In this document: positions 12,461 through 24,800 of the stretch, piece after piece
Layout: every line of letters begins with the position of its first letter
How positions within the stretch are numbered: position 1 is the first letter of the stretch
Origin: Chrysomallon squamiferum
Taxonomy: Eukaryota > Mollusca > Gastropoda > Neomphalida > Peltospiridae
Direction of reading: 5' to 3'
Length of the DNA stretch: 42,500 nucleotides
Assembly (NCBI GenBank): GCA_012295275.1
Contig: CM022679.1
Span: forward strand, 22,743,915 to 22,786,414
The notes under the pieces: generated by a model
What the model was told of the DNA's origin: nothing
Databases searched by the model: none
Seen by the model: only the letters and a program-made list of their open reading frames with translations
Position numbers and translations under genes: made by a program

Positions 12461-12928
12461 AATAATAATAATAATAATAATAACAGCAATAATAATAATA
12501 ATAATCAATAATAACAATAAAATGAACCCCCAAAAATGGGATTATAACTAATCAAAAATAATTATTTGTTTTTAAAATGATACTATAAAATGAATCTTTT
12601 GATTATAAGAGTCAGTTTAGTTACTGAGCAATGTATTTTTACTATTTTTATTTATTTACTTACATACTTACTTTAGTTTTAGTAATGTATAGGTTGCAAG
12701 TAAAAAATACGTGCACAATATCGAATTAAATTTTAATATTTTTGTCAAACATTTTCTATCGCAGATTTGCCACACTGCATATAAATTTCTATTTAGTAAT
12801 GAATTTATTTACTTATTGGATATATTTGATTAATTTATGTAAAATACACGTTAATATCCGTTACATACATACATACTTAAGTGTATTTATGAGTGTATTA
12901 TACATTGATATATTTCCTATATACATAG

Positions 12929-12975
<47 letters not shown>

Positions 12976-13250
12976 AATGTATGAATGTAGGAAAAACAAA
13001 TCAGCTTCATTAACAACTTTACTCCTAAACCATTTTATCAACATCGTTCAAAATGATGTCTGAATTCTTTTTTTTCTTCTTCTTATTATTATCAATTTTT
13101 TTCTTCTTCTTCTTCTTCTTCTTCTTCTTGTTTTTCATTTACACCAAACACTGCAACAAATTTCAAGCTTTTTTTTTTTTTTCTTTCTTTCTTTCTTTAC
13201 CCCCTCGCGTACTATTACCGCAGGAATCTGACAAGAGCAATACAAAAATG
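11851..13250. other. AT-rich spacer with triplet and GT repeats
   Basis: Poly(T) near 11900, AAC/AAT/GAT triplets at about 12374-12510, (GT)n at 12934-12974 and TTC runs at about 13072-13130 occupy most of it. No gene is seen. Confidence 0.7.
12934..12974. repeat. (GT)n microsatellite
   Basis: About 20 GT units. Confidence 0.97.
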
Positions 13251-13254
13251 ATGA

Positions 13255-13535
13255 CAATTTGAAAATTGGAAAACCCCTGTGATGAATCGGCCAGGTTCAC
13301 ACGAAAGACCTTACACAGCGCCGAAGAGCCCAACAGCTTGCAGATTTGATCACATTCTAAATAATAAGTTGATTTGTAGCCATGTCCTCTCGTAAATGGT
13401 AGACAGCAGATTGTTAAAATAGTGGATGAAAATTGATAAGAAAAGAACGCCGACGAGGCACCGTGATGGAAGCTAAATGCGAGACAATTACGCCAGGACG
13501 ACCTTGCTAAGATTGCTAGACATATTTATAGAAAG
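13255..13535. promoter_or_regulatory. high-complexity island, possible regulatory element
   Basis: About 280 bp of balanced, CG-containing sequence sits between long poly(T)/TTTC tracts. It has no open frame of note. Function is inferred from contrast with its surroundings. Confidence 0.35.
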
Positions 13536-14320
13536 ATTTTTTTTATTTTTTTTTTCTCTTTACTTTTTTATTTTTTGTTCTCGTTATTACTTTTCTGGAT
13601 TTTTTTTTTCTTTCTTTCTTTCATGATTTTTTTTTTTTTTTTTTTTTTGTTTTTGTTTTATTGTTTACTCTTTTTTGTTTTTCATTATTTATTTTGGTTT
13701 TTTTATTGATGTAATTATTTTGATTTTTTTTTATCGATTTGATTGATTGATTGATTGATTTATCTGTCTGTCTGTCTGTCTATATGTTGGTCTGTGTGCA
13801 TTCTGATGAATGACTTTTATTATATTTTTATAAATGGAAACAATTTGTAATAATAAATAAAAAATAAAAGTGCTTTGCACTAAATTAACGTCTGTCGAAT
13901 TATTTATCTAATATAGTTTTTTTTTTTTTATTTTTTTTATTTTTTTTTATTATTAAATTAAAAACTGAATAATATATTTATTTGTTTATTTACTTTTGAT
14001 TATTTTTTTATTTTTATTTTTTAAATTTATTATCAGTATCATTATCATCATTATTTTTGTTGTAATTATTTTTGTTACTGCTACTACTACTACTAATATT
14101 ATTACTAATACTAATACTATTATTATTAGTGCTCTTTATTTCATATCGTTCTATTTTTGTAATAAGTTTAATTTCCTACTGATGTTCTTTTTCGTTCTTT
14201 TTCGTTCTTTTTTCCTTAATTATTTATATAGTTATTGTTCTACATTTTTTTTATATATATATATTTTTTATTATTAATTTATTTGTTGTTTAAAAATAAC
14301 TTCTACAGCTTCATATTAAC
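13536..14320. other. T-rich low-complexity DNA
   Basis: Poly(T), (GATT)n at about 13738-13760, CTGT runs, and ATT/ACT triplets near 14060-14130. No gene is seen. Confidence 0.7.
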
Positions 14321-14324
14321 GATA

Positions 14325-14566
14325 ATTTAAAGTCACGACATCATTCAGTTTCAACCCCGCATTCTCTTCTCCAGTTTCAGCTTGTCATTTCGGTCTCTTT
14401 AATTTCGTTCAAAACTTGCTCAGTCTTGCTCTAAGTTCCCTCCACACTTTTTAATCACCAAGTTTTCTTTCCGGCTCTGCGTGAGCCCGCGACAAACTCG
14501 TCCTTGTTTCTCCATCCCGAAAACTTAATGTCCAAGGTCTGATTAAATAAAGGGACAATATCAGAG
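14325..14566. promoter_or_regulatory. high-complexity sequence flanking the tandem array
   Basis: Pyrimidine-rich but non-repetitive, CG-containing sequence precedes the first array unit. It could be a regulatory island or the single-copy flank from which the array arose. Confidence 0.3.
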
Positions 14567-15720
14567 AAGCTTGTGCTGAAAATGCGCCCTCGGTTGTAAA
14601 CAATTGGTCCTGATTGACTCTCGGATTCTCATCAGCCGACAGAGAAGTGGATGACTTTCAGTCCGTCTTGTGCAAACTGGAGCAGAAGATGTCGTTAAAC
14701 GCCAGACCGGCGGCAGGTTGTCGTTAATAAACTCTGTTCTCTGCTGCAAGATCTTCTCCGCAGAACTGGACTGTTGGGAAATAGAGGTTTTAAAAACAGA
14801 AATGTGTGCTGCAGGAGAAAATAGCTGAGTGTATGAATGTTAAAGTATAGAAAATTAATCGTAAGCGGCAGATCAACGGCATGTTGTCCGTTAATAAACT
14901 CCGTTCTTTACTGCAAGATCTTCTCCACAGAACTGGGCTGTTAGGAAATAGAGGTTTTAAAACAGAAAACATGAGTTAATAAACTCTGTTCTCTGCTGCT
15001 GTTAAAATGGTCCAGGAGAAAATAGATGAATGTACATAGATGTAAAAGTATATAGAATTAATCGTAAGCGGCAGATCAACGGCATGTTAGGAAATAGAGG
15101 TTTTAAACAGAAATGTGTGCTTTGAAATGGTCCAGGAAAAAATAGCTATGTTTATGTAAGGTATAAAATAGTAAAATAGTATAAAATATTTCGTAAGCGC
15201 CAGATCAGCTGCAAGTTGTCTGTTATAATCTGGGTTCTCTTATGCAAGACATTCACATATTTTTGGAAACAGGGGTTTAAAAACAGAATAGTGGGTTCTA
15301 AAATGGTTCTAGGGTATATAAAGGGAGTACAACTACTGTACAAAAGCTTGCGCTAAATGCCAAATCGGTGGTGGTTTGTCCTTAATAATCTCTGTTTTTA
15401 ATTGCAAAAAGATTTTGCCCCTTAGAAATAGAGTTTTAACATAAAAATAATTCTAAAACGGTCCAGTTGAAGAGAGTTGTATATTTAACGGGTAGGAATA
15501 GAACTTTTAAAAGTTGTTGCTAAACACATGATTGGTTGTAGTTTGTAGTTAATAATATTGATATTTATTTGTAAAAAGGTCTCAACTTTACCCTCAAATA
15601 AAAATATTTTAAAAAGAAAAAAATCTTGGTAAGGTGGAAATGGATAGGTGTAAGTGGGAAGCTGGTTGTCATTAACAATGCTTCTCTTCTGCTGCACAAA
15701 AAATTACTCTTAGAAACCAA
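14567..15720. repeat. degenerate tandem array, about eight units of roughly 165 bp
   Basis: A recurring block reads approximately GCTAAACGCCAGATCGGCGG, then a TTGTCnTTAATAA core, CTCTGTTCT, a TGCTGCAAGATCTTC segment and an AATAGAGGTTTTAAAACAG segment. Block starts are near 14567, 14691, 14860, 15063, 15192, 15350, 15519 and 15648, with a partial extra copy at 14973. Units near 14691 and 14860 are the most alike; those to the right become AT-rich and barely recognisable. Open frames across it are non-homologous fragments, so it is not coding. A decayed satellite-type repeat, or a tandemly amplified element, fits best. Confidence 0.75.
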
Positions 15721-15842
15721 ATGTTTTATTAAGAATTTAAACAACACTGAAACTTCAAAGAATTTTATATTCCACATTTTTCTATTCATTCATAATAACA
15801 AGAAATAAGATAAAACAAACAAGGAGAACTTAAACATTTTCA

Positions 15843-15847
<5 letters not shown>

Positions 15848-15876
<29 letters not shown>

Positions 15877-15898
15877 AGAAGAAGAAAAAAAAAAAAAA
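15848..15898. repeat. poly(A) tract interrupted by GAA units
   Basis: Runs of A flank a short (GAA)n block. It might be a retroposon tail, but no element body is recognisable upstream. Confidence 0.9.
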
Positions 15899-15904
15899 TT
15901 TCAC

Positions 15905-16470
15905 TCATTTTTCGAAAACAGGAAGACTTAACATGGAAACGTCGTTATACCAGTCTAGCGAACGCCGAGGCAAAAAGAAAAGACGCGTAACAGAGACAGG
16001 CATTCAGTGCACATCTTGAGGCTTCATTTCATTTCATTGCGGTAATTGGTCAAATTTGGGCAATGGAGGCCCCATCAGAAAAACCTCATTGAGGCGGTTA
16101 AACCGGGTTAAATTCCGATCACCGGCTGATGATTAGTACGCGACTGACAAGACGTTTGTATCCGTTATTGACGAAAACATCTTCTGCCCTGAGAGGAACA
16201 TGATACGCTCGCAATGACATTAAAAGAGGCGAATTATGGCACATCTAGAGAGTGTCATGGTAAATTTCACAAATACGTGTCCAGCACTTCATCAGTTCAT
16301 AACTGCTCGTCTGGGGACAGGGAAAATGCGATTACTCCGCGATACAAGAAAGTCCATCACAATTCGGCTCGGCCGAAATCCAATCAGTGCTGACGTCGTC
16401 TTGCAGCTACGGCACACACACCGACGTCTTATTGAAGACCCGCTACGCCTAAGTTTATGCTAATTACATT
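15905..16470. promoter_or_regulatory. high-complexity island, possible regulatory element
   Basis: About 560 bp of balanced, CG-rich unique sequence with TTAATTG-like, GATTAG and TGACGTCGTC motifs. A 75-codon open frame at 16236-16463 has no recognisable domain, start context or splice sites, and I judge it incidental. Confidence 0.4.
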
Positions 16471-16571
16471 GTTCTCGTCGTTTAGTTGTTGTTTTTTTTA
16501 AATTCGGTGTTTAGTGAAAATGTCAATGACAGTTCTTTTTTTTTTTTTTTTTTTTTTTTAAATTGTTTGTT

Positions 16572-16603
<32 letters not shown>

Positions 16604-17345
16604 GTGTGTTTGTTTATTGTTTTTGGCGGGGATGTTCCAAGATTTTCTTTTCTTCTTCTTCTTCTTCTTATTAATATTATTATTATTATTATTAATATTA
16701 TAATTTTTTATTATTATTATTATTGTTGTTGTTGTTGATCATTATCATCAGTAGCAGCAACACCTAATTATAATCATCAGAATTTTATTTTTATTTTTAT
16801 GTGTTTTTTTTTTCTTATTATTATTAGCAGGTCTATACTTTACGTTTAAAAATGAAAAGCTTTTTTATCTTGAAATTTTTTTTTTTTTTTCTTTATTCAT
16901 AAATATAACATTTAAAAAAAATACTCAGTATCTTTTAATTATTTTAAAGTGTTTCTTTTCTTCTTTTTTACCCCCTTTTTTTTAACTAGTTAATAACGGC
17001 TTATATGTTTTTTTACAGATAACACTTAATACATTTTCTTTATTTTATTATTATTAAGATTGATGATCTGTTCACGACCCACTGTATATAAAATACATCT
17101 CCCTGTTTTGCGATCATATCAATGAGTCACCCTGTAACAACTTTTTTCAATCTTCCCTTTCGAAAATAGTTAACCCAAGAAGCGAAAAGTAAGTGCTAAC
17201 ACATTTATAAACAAACAAATAAAATAGAAGAAAAAGAAAACGAAAATAAAAAGTAAAATATGGCGCATATATATAATAGTTAATATTAAAATATCCAATA
17301 GTCTAGAAGTAACTTCCTATAAGATTTCATTAAAATTTATAAATT

Positions 17346-17395
<50 letters not shown>

Positions 17396-17925
17396 TAATA
17401 ATAATAATAATATGAAGAATGAGAACAACAGACTCAGCTACAACAGCAGCAGCAGTAACAATAACAATAACAATAAATAAATAAATGTCATGCAAAAAAA
17501 AACATATCGCAAAGTGATGTATCTGTTTTCGAAAGTTTAAATCCTTTATCTTTTTTCGATCTTTTATTTTTAAATTATTTTTTATCATTTTTTTTTTTTA
17601 TTTTATTTTTTTTTTATTTTTTTTATCTTATTTTATTTATTTTTTTTTATTTTATTTTGTTTTATTTTTTATCTTATTATTATTTATATTTTATCTTATT
17701 GTTCTTATTTTCTTTCATTTTATTTTGTTTTATATAAATTTACTTTTATTTTATTTTATCTTATTGTTCTTATTTTACTTCATTTTATTTTGTTTTACTT
17801 TATATAAATTTACTTTTATTTTATTTTATTTTTTTTCTAGTTCTTCTTCTTCTTCTTTTTAATTTCAACAACATTGGTAAAAAAAAAAAAAAAAAAAAAA
17901 AACAAAACATCTCTTTATCTATTTA
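16471..17925. other. T-rich low-complexity DNA
   Basis: Long poly(T) runs (about 16537-16603), TTC and ATT triplets, (AAT)n at about 17347-17412 and TTTTA-type repeats to 17840 end in a poly(A) near 17880. No gene is seen. Confidence 0.7.
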
Positions 17926-18290
17926 GTTTGAAACAAACCATGTTGTGACACGTTTACAAATAGCTGACATTTTATCCGTTTTGTTTCCAATGGTATTAAA
18001 ACAAATATTCCAAACTGAAGCGTCTTAGTCAAAGGACGGGGAAATTTCTTTGATGCAGTGACGTTATGAAGTCCAGATGTTATCTAAGATGATGCACAGT
18101 GATAGCGCCCGCTTCAGAAGCGTGAACAAAAAACTGGTTTGACGAATCATGGTATATAGGAGTGGTTAATTAAATGAGCAAATGCTCAACATATTTCTAA
18201 ACTGACAGTTGCTGAAATTATTAATGCTTTTGCGTTCTTGGGAGAGATACAGTCATTTCTCATAATTCAAGGCATGTAAACATGGCTAAT
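17926..18290. promoter_or_regulatory. high-complexity island, possible regulatory element
   Basis: About 360 bp of unique sequence between simple repeats, with a TGACGTTATG motif and GATA-like sites. It has no coding potential. Confidence 0.3.
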
Positions 18291-18299
18291 AAGAAAGGT

Positions 18300-18500
18300 T
18301 AAGAATGATGATGGTAATGATGATGATAGGGGTGATGATGATGATGATGATGATGAAATAATAATGCTGACGATGATGATTTTGATGATATTGATAACGA
18401 TTATGGTTGTGGTTGTGATGATTATGGTGGTGGTCATGATGGTTATAATGATAATGATGATGAGCATAAGCATAATGATTATGATGATGATGATAACAAT
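18300..18500. repeat. imperfect (GAT)n/(GTG)n triplet region
   Basis: Degenerate GAT, GTG and AAT triplets produce repetitive open frames on both strands that are not genes. Confidence 0.9.
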
Positions 18501-18549
18501 AATGTTGAATGGAAAGATCAAGATAATAATGCTGATTAAATCTTTTTTC

Positions 18550-19205
18550 AGATGTTTTAGGAATTATACTGTCCCTCCCTCAGTGAAAGCTGGGCTCAAT
18601 TAAGTCCACTGAGCTATTTCCCAATCCGAAAGTGCTCGAGAACTGCTTTATCAAAAAAAATGAGATAGGCGCTTACCTAACTGCGAGAAGGTGCATATTA
18701 AAAAAAATCCTTTGCTGCTCTTCACATTAATTAAAACGATTCAGCCAGACTTTATATCAACAATTTATTTATCTTCTGACTTAACTCATTTCTATCCGGG
18801 TTTCTTCACCAACGACCCATAACTCTTTCCATTAAGGCGCAGTTGTTATGGATTGCGATTATCGGGTCTCACAACGACCACGTTATCAAAACGTCATATG
18901 CCATCGCAACGTCTCCCTAACTCTGGCAAATTGCCGCGACCTCACGCGCCCCGCGTCACCCCGGGAGACAGTTTCGCCATAAATTGAAATGAAACAAATC
19001 AACATAACTTTTATTTTCTCGTAATTTCAACTCCAAAATCTGTCGGTAACTTCAAAACAGACGCCAAAGTTCTGCATCAGCATGGCAGGATTGAGCGGCT
19101 GCCGAAAACACTGCGTGTCACTGAAGTGACCCGACCTGCACGAAAAGAGAATGTTGCTAATTTGATACGTTCGAAAATAGATAATCTGTCTGAAAGAAAT
19201 ATTAA
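18550..19205. promoter_or_regulatory. large high-complexity island, strong regulatory-element candidate
   Basis: About 650 bp of unique sequence with CpG-rich parts around 18890-18975. It includes ATTAATTAAAA, GATTGCGATTATC and CATATG. Frames are interrupted by stops. It lies directly beside an (AGT)n microsatellite. Confidence 0.4.
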
Positions 19206-19249
19206 AAAATAATAATAATGTAAAATAAAAAATAAAATAAAAATAATAA

Positions 19250-19321
<72 letters not shown>
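19250..19321. repeat. (AGT)n microsatellite
   Basis: About 24 perfect AGT units flanked by AAT units. Confidence 0.98.
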
Positions 19322-19323
<2 letters not shown>

Positions 19324-19354
19324 ATAATAATAATAATAATAATAGTAATAGTAA

Positions 19355-19664
19355 TATTTAATTTTCAATTCATGTGTGTGTGTGTATATATATTATAATA
19401 TATTTTTACTCATTTTTTTCCAATCCTTTCTTTTATTTTGTCTTTATATAATTTTCTTTTCTTTCTTTTTTACTAATTTTATTTTTATTTTTATTTGATT
19501 TTTATTTATTTTATTTTATTTTATTTTTATTTTATTTTTTTTTTTTTTTTTTTTTTTTTTCATTGTTTTTCTTTATTAATTTATTTAATTTTACTTTTTT
19601 TTTTTTCTTCATTCACTTTTGGATTTTTTGAAGTGCGTTTGTAGATTTTTTAATTTTCATCCAT

Positions 19665-19695
<31 letters not shown>

Positions 19696-20320
19696 TTTGG
19701 TTGTTTGTTTGTTTTTTGCTGTTGTTTTTGTTTTCTGTGATTTATTTATATTTAGGTTATTTTTTTTTTATTGTTATTAAATATATTTTTTTCATTCATT
19801 CATTCATTTTATTATTTAAATTTATTGCTGTAATTAATCGTTTTCTTTGTTACGTTAGTTTCAGTGTTTTATTTTGATTCAATTTGTTTTATTTCTAATA
19901 TTTTATTTCTGTTATTTTTATTTAGTTATTTATTTTATTTTATTTGTATTACTACTACAACTAATAATACTACTACTATTATTATTATTATCATCGTCAT
20001 CATCATCATCATCATTATTAATGTTTAATTATTAATTTGTATTTATTTTTATTAATTTTTTCCTTTATTTTTTTATTATTTATTTTTAATTATTTTGGTT
20101 TTCATTCATATATATTGTTATTCATTTTGTTACTCTCTCTCTCTTTCTCTCTTTTTCTAACTGTCTTTACACCCATACACACAGAAACACATACACATCC
20201 ACATACAAACACACACAGACACAAACACACACATGTACATATATGTATACACTGAGGTGTCAGTTAATCTTTTTTCTTCTTCGTTTTTAAAACTGTTTTT
20301 TTTTCTCTCTCTCTCTCTTA
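19355..20320. other. T-rich low-complexity DNA
   Basis: TTTTA, TTTA and ATTC runs, (CAT)n near 19995, and a CA-rich stretch at about 20168-20235. No gene is seen. Confidence 0.7.
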
Positions 20321-20480
20321 ACCCAGACACCACGTGACTTTTTAAAGTCAGTTAGGTTGTCAAGATGGTGATAATCTGGCACGACGTCAGCTCCAACTGT
20401 CTGCGTTGATAAATTTAATAACTGTTAACATTATCACTGCTATTTGTTAACGAACTTTTTAACAACGATTTTTAGATTGT
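20321..20480. promoter_or_regulatory. short high-complexity island
   Basis: About 160 bp of mixed sequence with CACGTG at about 20331 and GACGTCAG near 20385, between CT-rich and GTA-rich repeats. The regulatory role is a guess. Confidence 0.25.
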
Positions 20481-20519
20481 CTTCGCCGTAATTAAATAAT
20501 CGGAACAGCTTTGGAAAAT

Positions 20520-20815
20520 ATCTGTTAGTAGTGGTAATAATTGTGGTGGTAGTGGTTGTAATAGTGGTATTAGTTGTTGTGTAGTTGTAGTAGTAGTAGT
20601 TGTTTTTTTGTTGTTGAGGACGCAGTAGTTGTGGTTAGTGGTGCTGCTGTTGTAGTAATTGCAGAAATAGTAGTGGCTTTTATTGTTGCAGTTGTTGTAG
20701 CAATAGTGGCTGTTGTTGTTGTTATAATTGTAGAAGTAACTGTCATGCTGTTATTGTAGTGATAGTAGTAGTCTTAGTACAGTAGCTGTAATAGAAGAAG
20801 TTGTAGTAGTGTGAA
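20520..20815. repeat. imperfect (GTA)n/(GTT)n triplet region
   Basis: Degenerate GTA, GTT and GTG triplets. The V/A-rich open frame over it is an artefact of the repeat. Confidence 0.9.
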
Positions 20816-20975
20816 CCAGAAAGAATGATAACACATTGATGAAGGGAGCTTGAGCAAGAAATAATCATGTGAAATAATAAAAAAAAAAAAAAAAAAAAAA
20901 GCGAGGGAATAAAATAAAATTGTAAGAAAGTATTTCAAAAGTTTTAAACAAAGGTCATTAAAGTAGATGATTATC

Positions 20976-20980
<5 letters not shown>

Positions 20981-21062
<82 letters not shown>
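20981..21062. repeat. (GA)n microsatellite
   Basis: About 41 perfect GA units. Confidence 0.98.
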
Positions 21063-21064
<2 letters not shown>

Positions 21065-21119
21065 TTCAACTTTAATGTTTTCTCTTTTTTTTTCTTTTCT
21101 TTTCTTTTTTTTTTCTTCT

Positions 21120-21160
21120 ATTTTAATCAAATTAATTCAGCTTGCTGCTATCACGCTCGC

Positions 21161-21209
<49 letters not shown>

Positions 21210-21560
21210 CATTTCCGAGAACACTCGGTCCTTTCACTGCAGGCGTATGAATACATTATCACGCGCGAAAAGACAAACGTCAATATAATTAAACTGTCGG
21301 AAATATGGCCGAGCGAACGCACGCGCATGGTTTGGCGCGCGTGGCCGTGTGAAGAGTCACTTTTCTGTTTGCCAGATACAAAGCAACATTGTGATAATCA
21401 AACATGCAGATGTTCGCCTATCCTTAATGCAATTTGCCAAATTGATCGGATGGGCCTGCACGGACTAGATGTTGTAACTGATTGCAACGCGGAGGCTTGC
21501 AGATCGAGAACAGCGAGATATGTTATCTGAGTCCCTGACTGCGCGTGTGTTTGACTTGTC
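21120..21560. promoter_or_regulatory. high-complexity island containing a (GT)n run
   Basis: Unique, CpG-containing sequence (notably 21255-21350, with GCGCGAAAAG and GCGCGCGTGG) surrounds a (GT)n run at 21166-21207. An open frame runs to 21530, but its N-terminal half is pure repeat and the rest has no domain. A regulatory element is the better reading. Confidence 0.35.
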
Positions 21561-22269
21561 CCTCCCTCCCTCCCTTCCGTGTTGTTGTTAGTTTGTCTGT
21601 TGTTTTATGATGTTAAAAAGGGTGGGGGGGAATGTGTTTTGTTTATTTGTTGTTTTTTTAATTATTTTATTTGTTATTTTTGTTATTGTTGTTGTGGTTG
21701 TTGTTATTGTTTTTTGTTGCGTGATGGGTTTTTTTTTCTCTTCTTCTTCTTCTTCTTCTTCTTCTTCTTCTTCTTTTTCTTCTATTATTATTATTATTAT
21801 TATTGTTGTTCTTGTTTTTTCCTTTTTGTTGTTTTGTTTTATTTATTTTTATTGTTGTTGGTTTTGGATAGACAGATGGAAAATAGAAATGAAATGAAAA
21901 TGTAAACAAAGATAGAAACAAAACAAACAAATCAAATAAACTATTCTCTTTTTTTTTTTTTTTTATTCTTCTGGTTTTTAGCCGTTTAAAATAAATTAAA
22001 TAAAGAAGGTAAGAAAGAAAGAAAAAGAGAATCAACGAGAGAAAGAAAAATTAAATTGATGAATGAAATTAAATTTTTAGTATAAAAGAAAGAAAGAAAA
22101 GTAAAAGTAAATAAATATATCCAAAATAACCAAAATAACCTAAATATAAATAATTAAATCAAATTAAAATATTTACTGATTATTCTTATTTCGAAAAACA
22201 TCAAACAAAAAGATAAAATGAAGAATTATTTCAAAACTCCACAAATAACTAACTAACTAACAAACAAAC

Positions 22270-22308
<39 letters not shown>

Positions 22309-22777
22309 CCCGAAAAAAAAATGAAGGATTTTTTCCCAATAAAAGAGAGAAATAGCGAATAGGGTGCAGAGTGCAACAACTCACCAGATATAATTAACGA
22401 TCACCAGTTTCTTTCTATCTACCTATCTACCTACCTACCTGTCTAACAAAGAGAGACTGAAAACAAATTACAGTTCTCAGTTATAAATATGTCTATTAAA
22501 TTAACAAAATGAAAGAAACTGTTAGAATTATTAGAAACAAATTTTCATAGCAATTTAACATATTTTGCAGATCAATTTATTCTCACAAACGATATCAGAA
22601 ACACATCTCAAATCTTTGAACTCAAATCTTTACAATTTGTAAAAAAAAAACCATTTGATTAATGGAATTTAGATTCTAATAAAATAAAGAAAACGAGTGC
22701 AAAACCATTAATTTTATTTTTATTTTTTATTTTTTATTTTTTATTTTTACATTATACTGAAATTATTTATTTGAAAA

Positions 22778-22817
<40 letters not shown>

Positions 22818-22865
22818 TAATTTAAAATAATAATTAAAAAAATAAAAAAAATAATAAAATAATAA
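21561..22865. other. low-complexity DNA
   Basis: GTT, TTC and ATT triplets (21640-21810) pass into A-rich sequence with (AAAT)n at about 22268-22310 and (AT)n at about 22786-22812. No gene is seen. Confidence 0.7.
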
Positions 22866-23165
22866 TTCATTTTGAATAGCGGTTTTTAATACCGAATCGT
22901 TTCGGCCAGTCGCCGCGTATGTTTGGACCTTTACGGCAGACTGTTTCCGAGTTTGAAGTGACTCACGAGGACATATGGCTGAGAGATGTCGAGAGAAAAC
23001 ATAAGTGATGCGTAATTGAAAAGCTTTTATCGGCTAATTAGATCTGTGTCTTCTGTACGCTGGTGCGTGCCTCGAAGGTCTGCACGCGCGCGCGTTTACT
23101 TAACTTTAACGCAACGCATCAGCGATGCACGTGACTTTGAAACACGGTGAATTGATTTTTTTTGT
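22866..23165. promoter_or_regulatory. high-complexity CG-containing island
   Basis: About 300 bp of balanced sequence with CGCGCGCG around 23086-23094, GGCTAATTAG (homeodomain-like) and CACGTG-like motifs. It lacks coding potential. Confidence 0.4.
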
Positions 23166-23818
23166 AAGCGGGTTGTTTGGTTGCACGTGGATTTTTATTG
23201 TTGGTTTAATTTTTTGATTTTTGTTTTTCTTTTATTTTCTTCTGTTGTTTATTTATTTGTATTTCGTTTTGGTTTGGGCTTTAGATTTTTTTTATTAATT
23301 TTTTAAATTATTATTTCATTTATTTATTTATTTTTTTAATTATTTTTATTTTATTTATTATTATTTTTTTTTTATTTTTTTTTTTTTTTTATTTTTTTAT
23401 TATTATTATTATTAATTTGTTTTTGTTTTTGTTTTTTTTGTTTATTTTGGCCTTTTCTGTTTTTAATGTCTTGAAAATCGTATCTTGTTTATACGCATCA
23501 AAAAAATCAAAACAATATTTGATTCCATTAAATTACTATATCAATTTTTCCTTTTATTAATTCATGACTACAGTCAGTGTCTACATAATTCAGGTTATTT
23601 ATTAACATGCATACATGCTCGATTTACCACTCTCTTTAACAGTTTGATATTAATAAAACTGTCATCTGCAGTTTAAAAATTAATTACGTTAACACTATTG
23701 CTTTCGGCATCGTCTCACAAATGTACGGTTTTCTCCGTTCATTTAAACACAACTGATAACCTTTTTCCCGCCTTTTCAAACTAGCACTCGTCTGCACGTG
23801 TTTTTTTGTTTTCTGCTG

Positions 23819-23856
<38 letters not shown>

Positions 23857-23890
23857 TCGTTTGTTTTGCTTTCCTCCTTCTTTTTATACG
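23166..23890. other. T-rich spacer
   Basis: Poly(T)/TTTA sequence to 23480, then about 300 bp of ordinary AT-rich DNA, ending with a poly(T) run at about 23820-23855. No gene is seen. Confidence 0.65.
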
Positions 23891-23970
23891 CACTATTCTC
23901 TACTCGTATTCTGTTGTGCGTTTGCCCACAACATTATCTGTCTCCGCCACTTGCAGCACGTTATCCTGAT

Positions 23971-24330
23971 GATCGTTAATTATATCTGGTGAGTTGTTGC
24001 ACTCTGCACCCTATTCGCTATTTCTCTCTTTTATGGGGAAACAAACAAATGAGGATATTTGTGCATTCGTTCATGCTTCCATTGCTGCAGTGTCAGTTTC
24101 TCTCCCTCGGTATCATTCATTTAACCAGAGGTCGCGCAGAACCCCGGACTAAGTCTCTTCGGAAAATTTACGCTTAATTGACTTTAGTTAGACCAAACTA
24201 TATGTTCCTTATTACATCGCCGGCAGCAGCAGCAGCAAGATAGATGTGTTTCATAAATATTGTAATCTGCAGAGTTTACGAGCGAGACATTTATCAAAAG
24301 CCGTTGGGCTTTAATGGAACATCGCTTTTG
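23971..24330. promoter_or_regulatory. duplicated non-coding element, copy A
   Basis: This block is collinear with 34891-35240. Shared anchors in order are GTTAAT(T/C)ATATCTGG, TTGCACTCTGC, CTCTCTTTTATGG, ATTTAACCAGAGGTC, CAAACTATATGTTCCT with ATTACAT after it, TTTACGA and CTTTAAT. Spacing between the central anchors differs by only one or two bases. Neither copy keeps an open frame through the matched part, so selection on a non-coding function is the likely reason for the retained blocks. An ancient dispersed repeat is the alternative. Confidence 0.7.
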
Positions 24331-24800
24331 AAGACAACTTGTCATGATGTCATTGGCGTGAATAAAAGAGAAAAACAGAAAATCTTTACACTTCACGATG
24401 CAACTGGACATATTTCATTTTTCTATGAAATAATTTAATTGAAAAAGTCGGATGCATGAGAAAGATTGTATTAATGCTGCGGACGATCTCGGAGTTGAAC
24501 ACAACTCTATTGATCCGCCGAGAATGTATTTGGAGGCAGAGACCCTTCGAATCAAGCGGGAACTCTTTCTGGAAAATTGGTTTCGACCCCTCGTGACCCA
24601 CGTAGACAATGCACACGTCGCAGTCATAAGTTTGAGGCTGAAACTACCGCCCCGAAATTTATTTACTCCCATTAATTTCTTGAAAACACGTCAGCGGTTT
24701 TTAAAACAGACGCCGAAACAGAAGACAAAACAATTCTTATGGGTGTTACGGGGTCGTTTCTAATGTGACAGAACCCGAAAAGTGATTTCTAACAGGGGTA
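24331..24800. promoter_or_regulatory. high-complexity island following duplicated element A
   Basis: Unique sequence continues from copy A. A 103-codon open frame at 24452-24763 and overlapping frames on the other strand have non-repetitive composition, but no recognisable domain, splice signal or strong start context. A conserved non-coding element is more likely than a gene. Confidence 0.35.

Noticed and set aside
16236-16463. 75-codon open frame in an island
   Set aside because: No domain, and equal openness in other frames; island sequence explains it.
19054-24724. Shared 12-mer AAAACAGACGCC at 19054 and 24713, both in islands
   Set aside because: One or two shared 12-mers among about 8 kb of island sequence are expected by chance, and flanks do not align.
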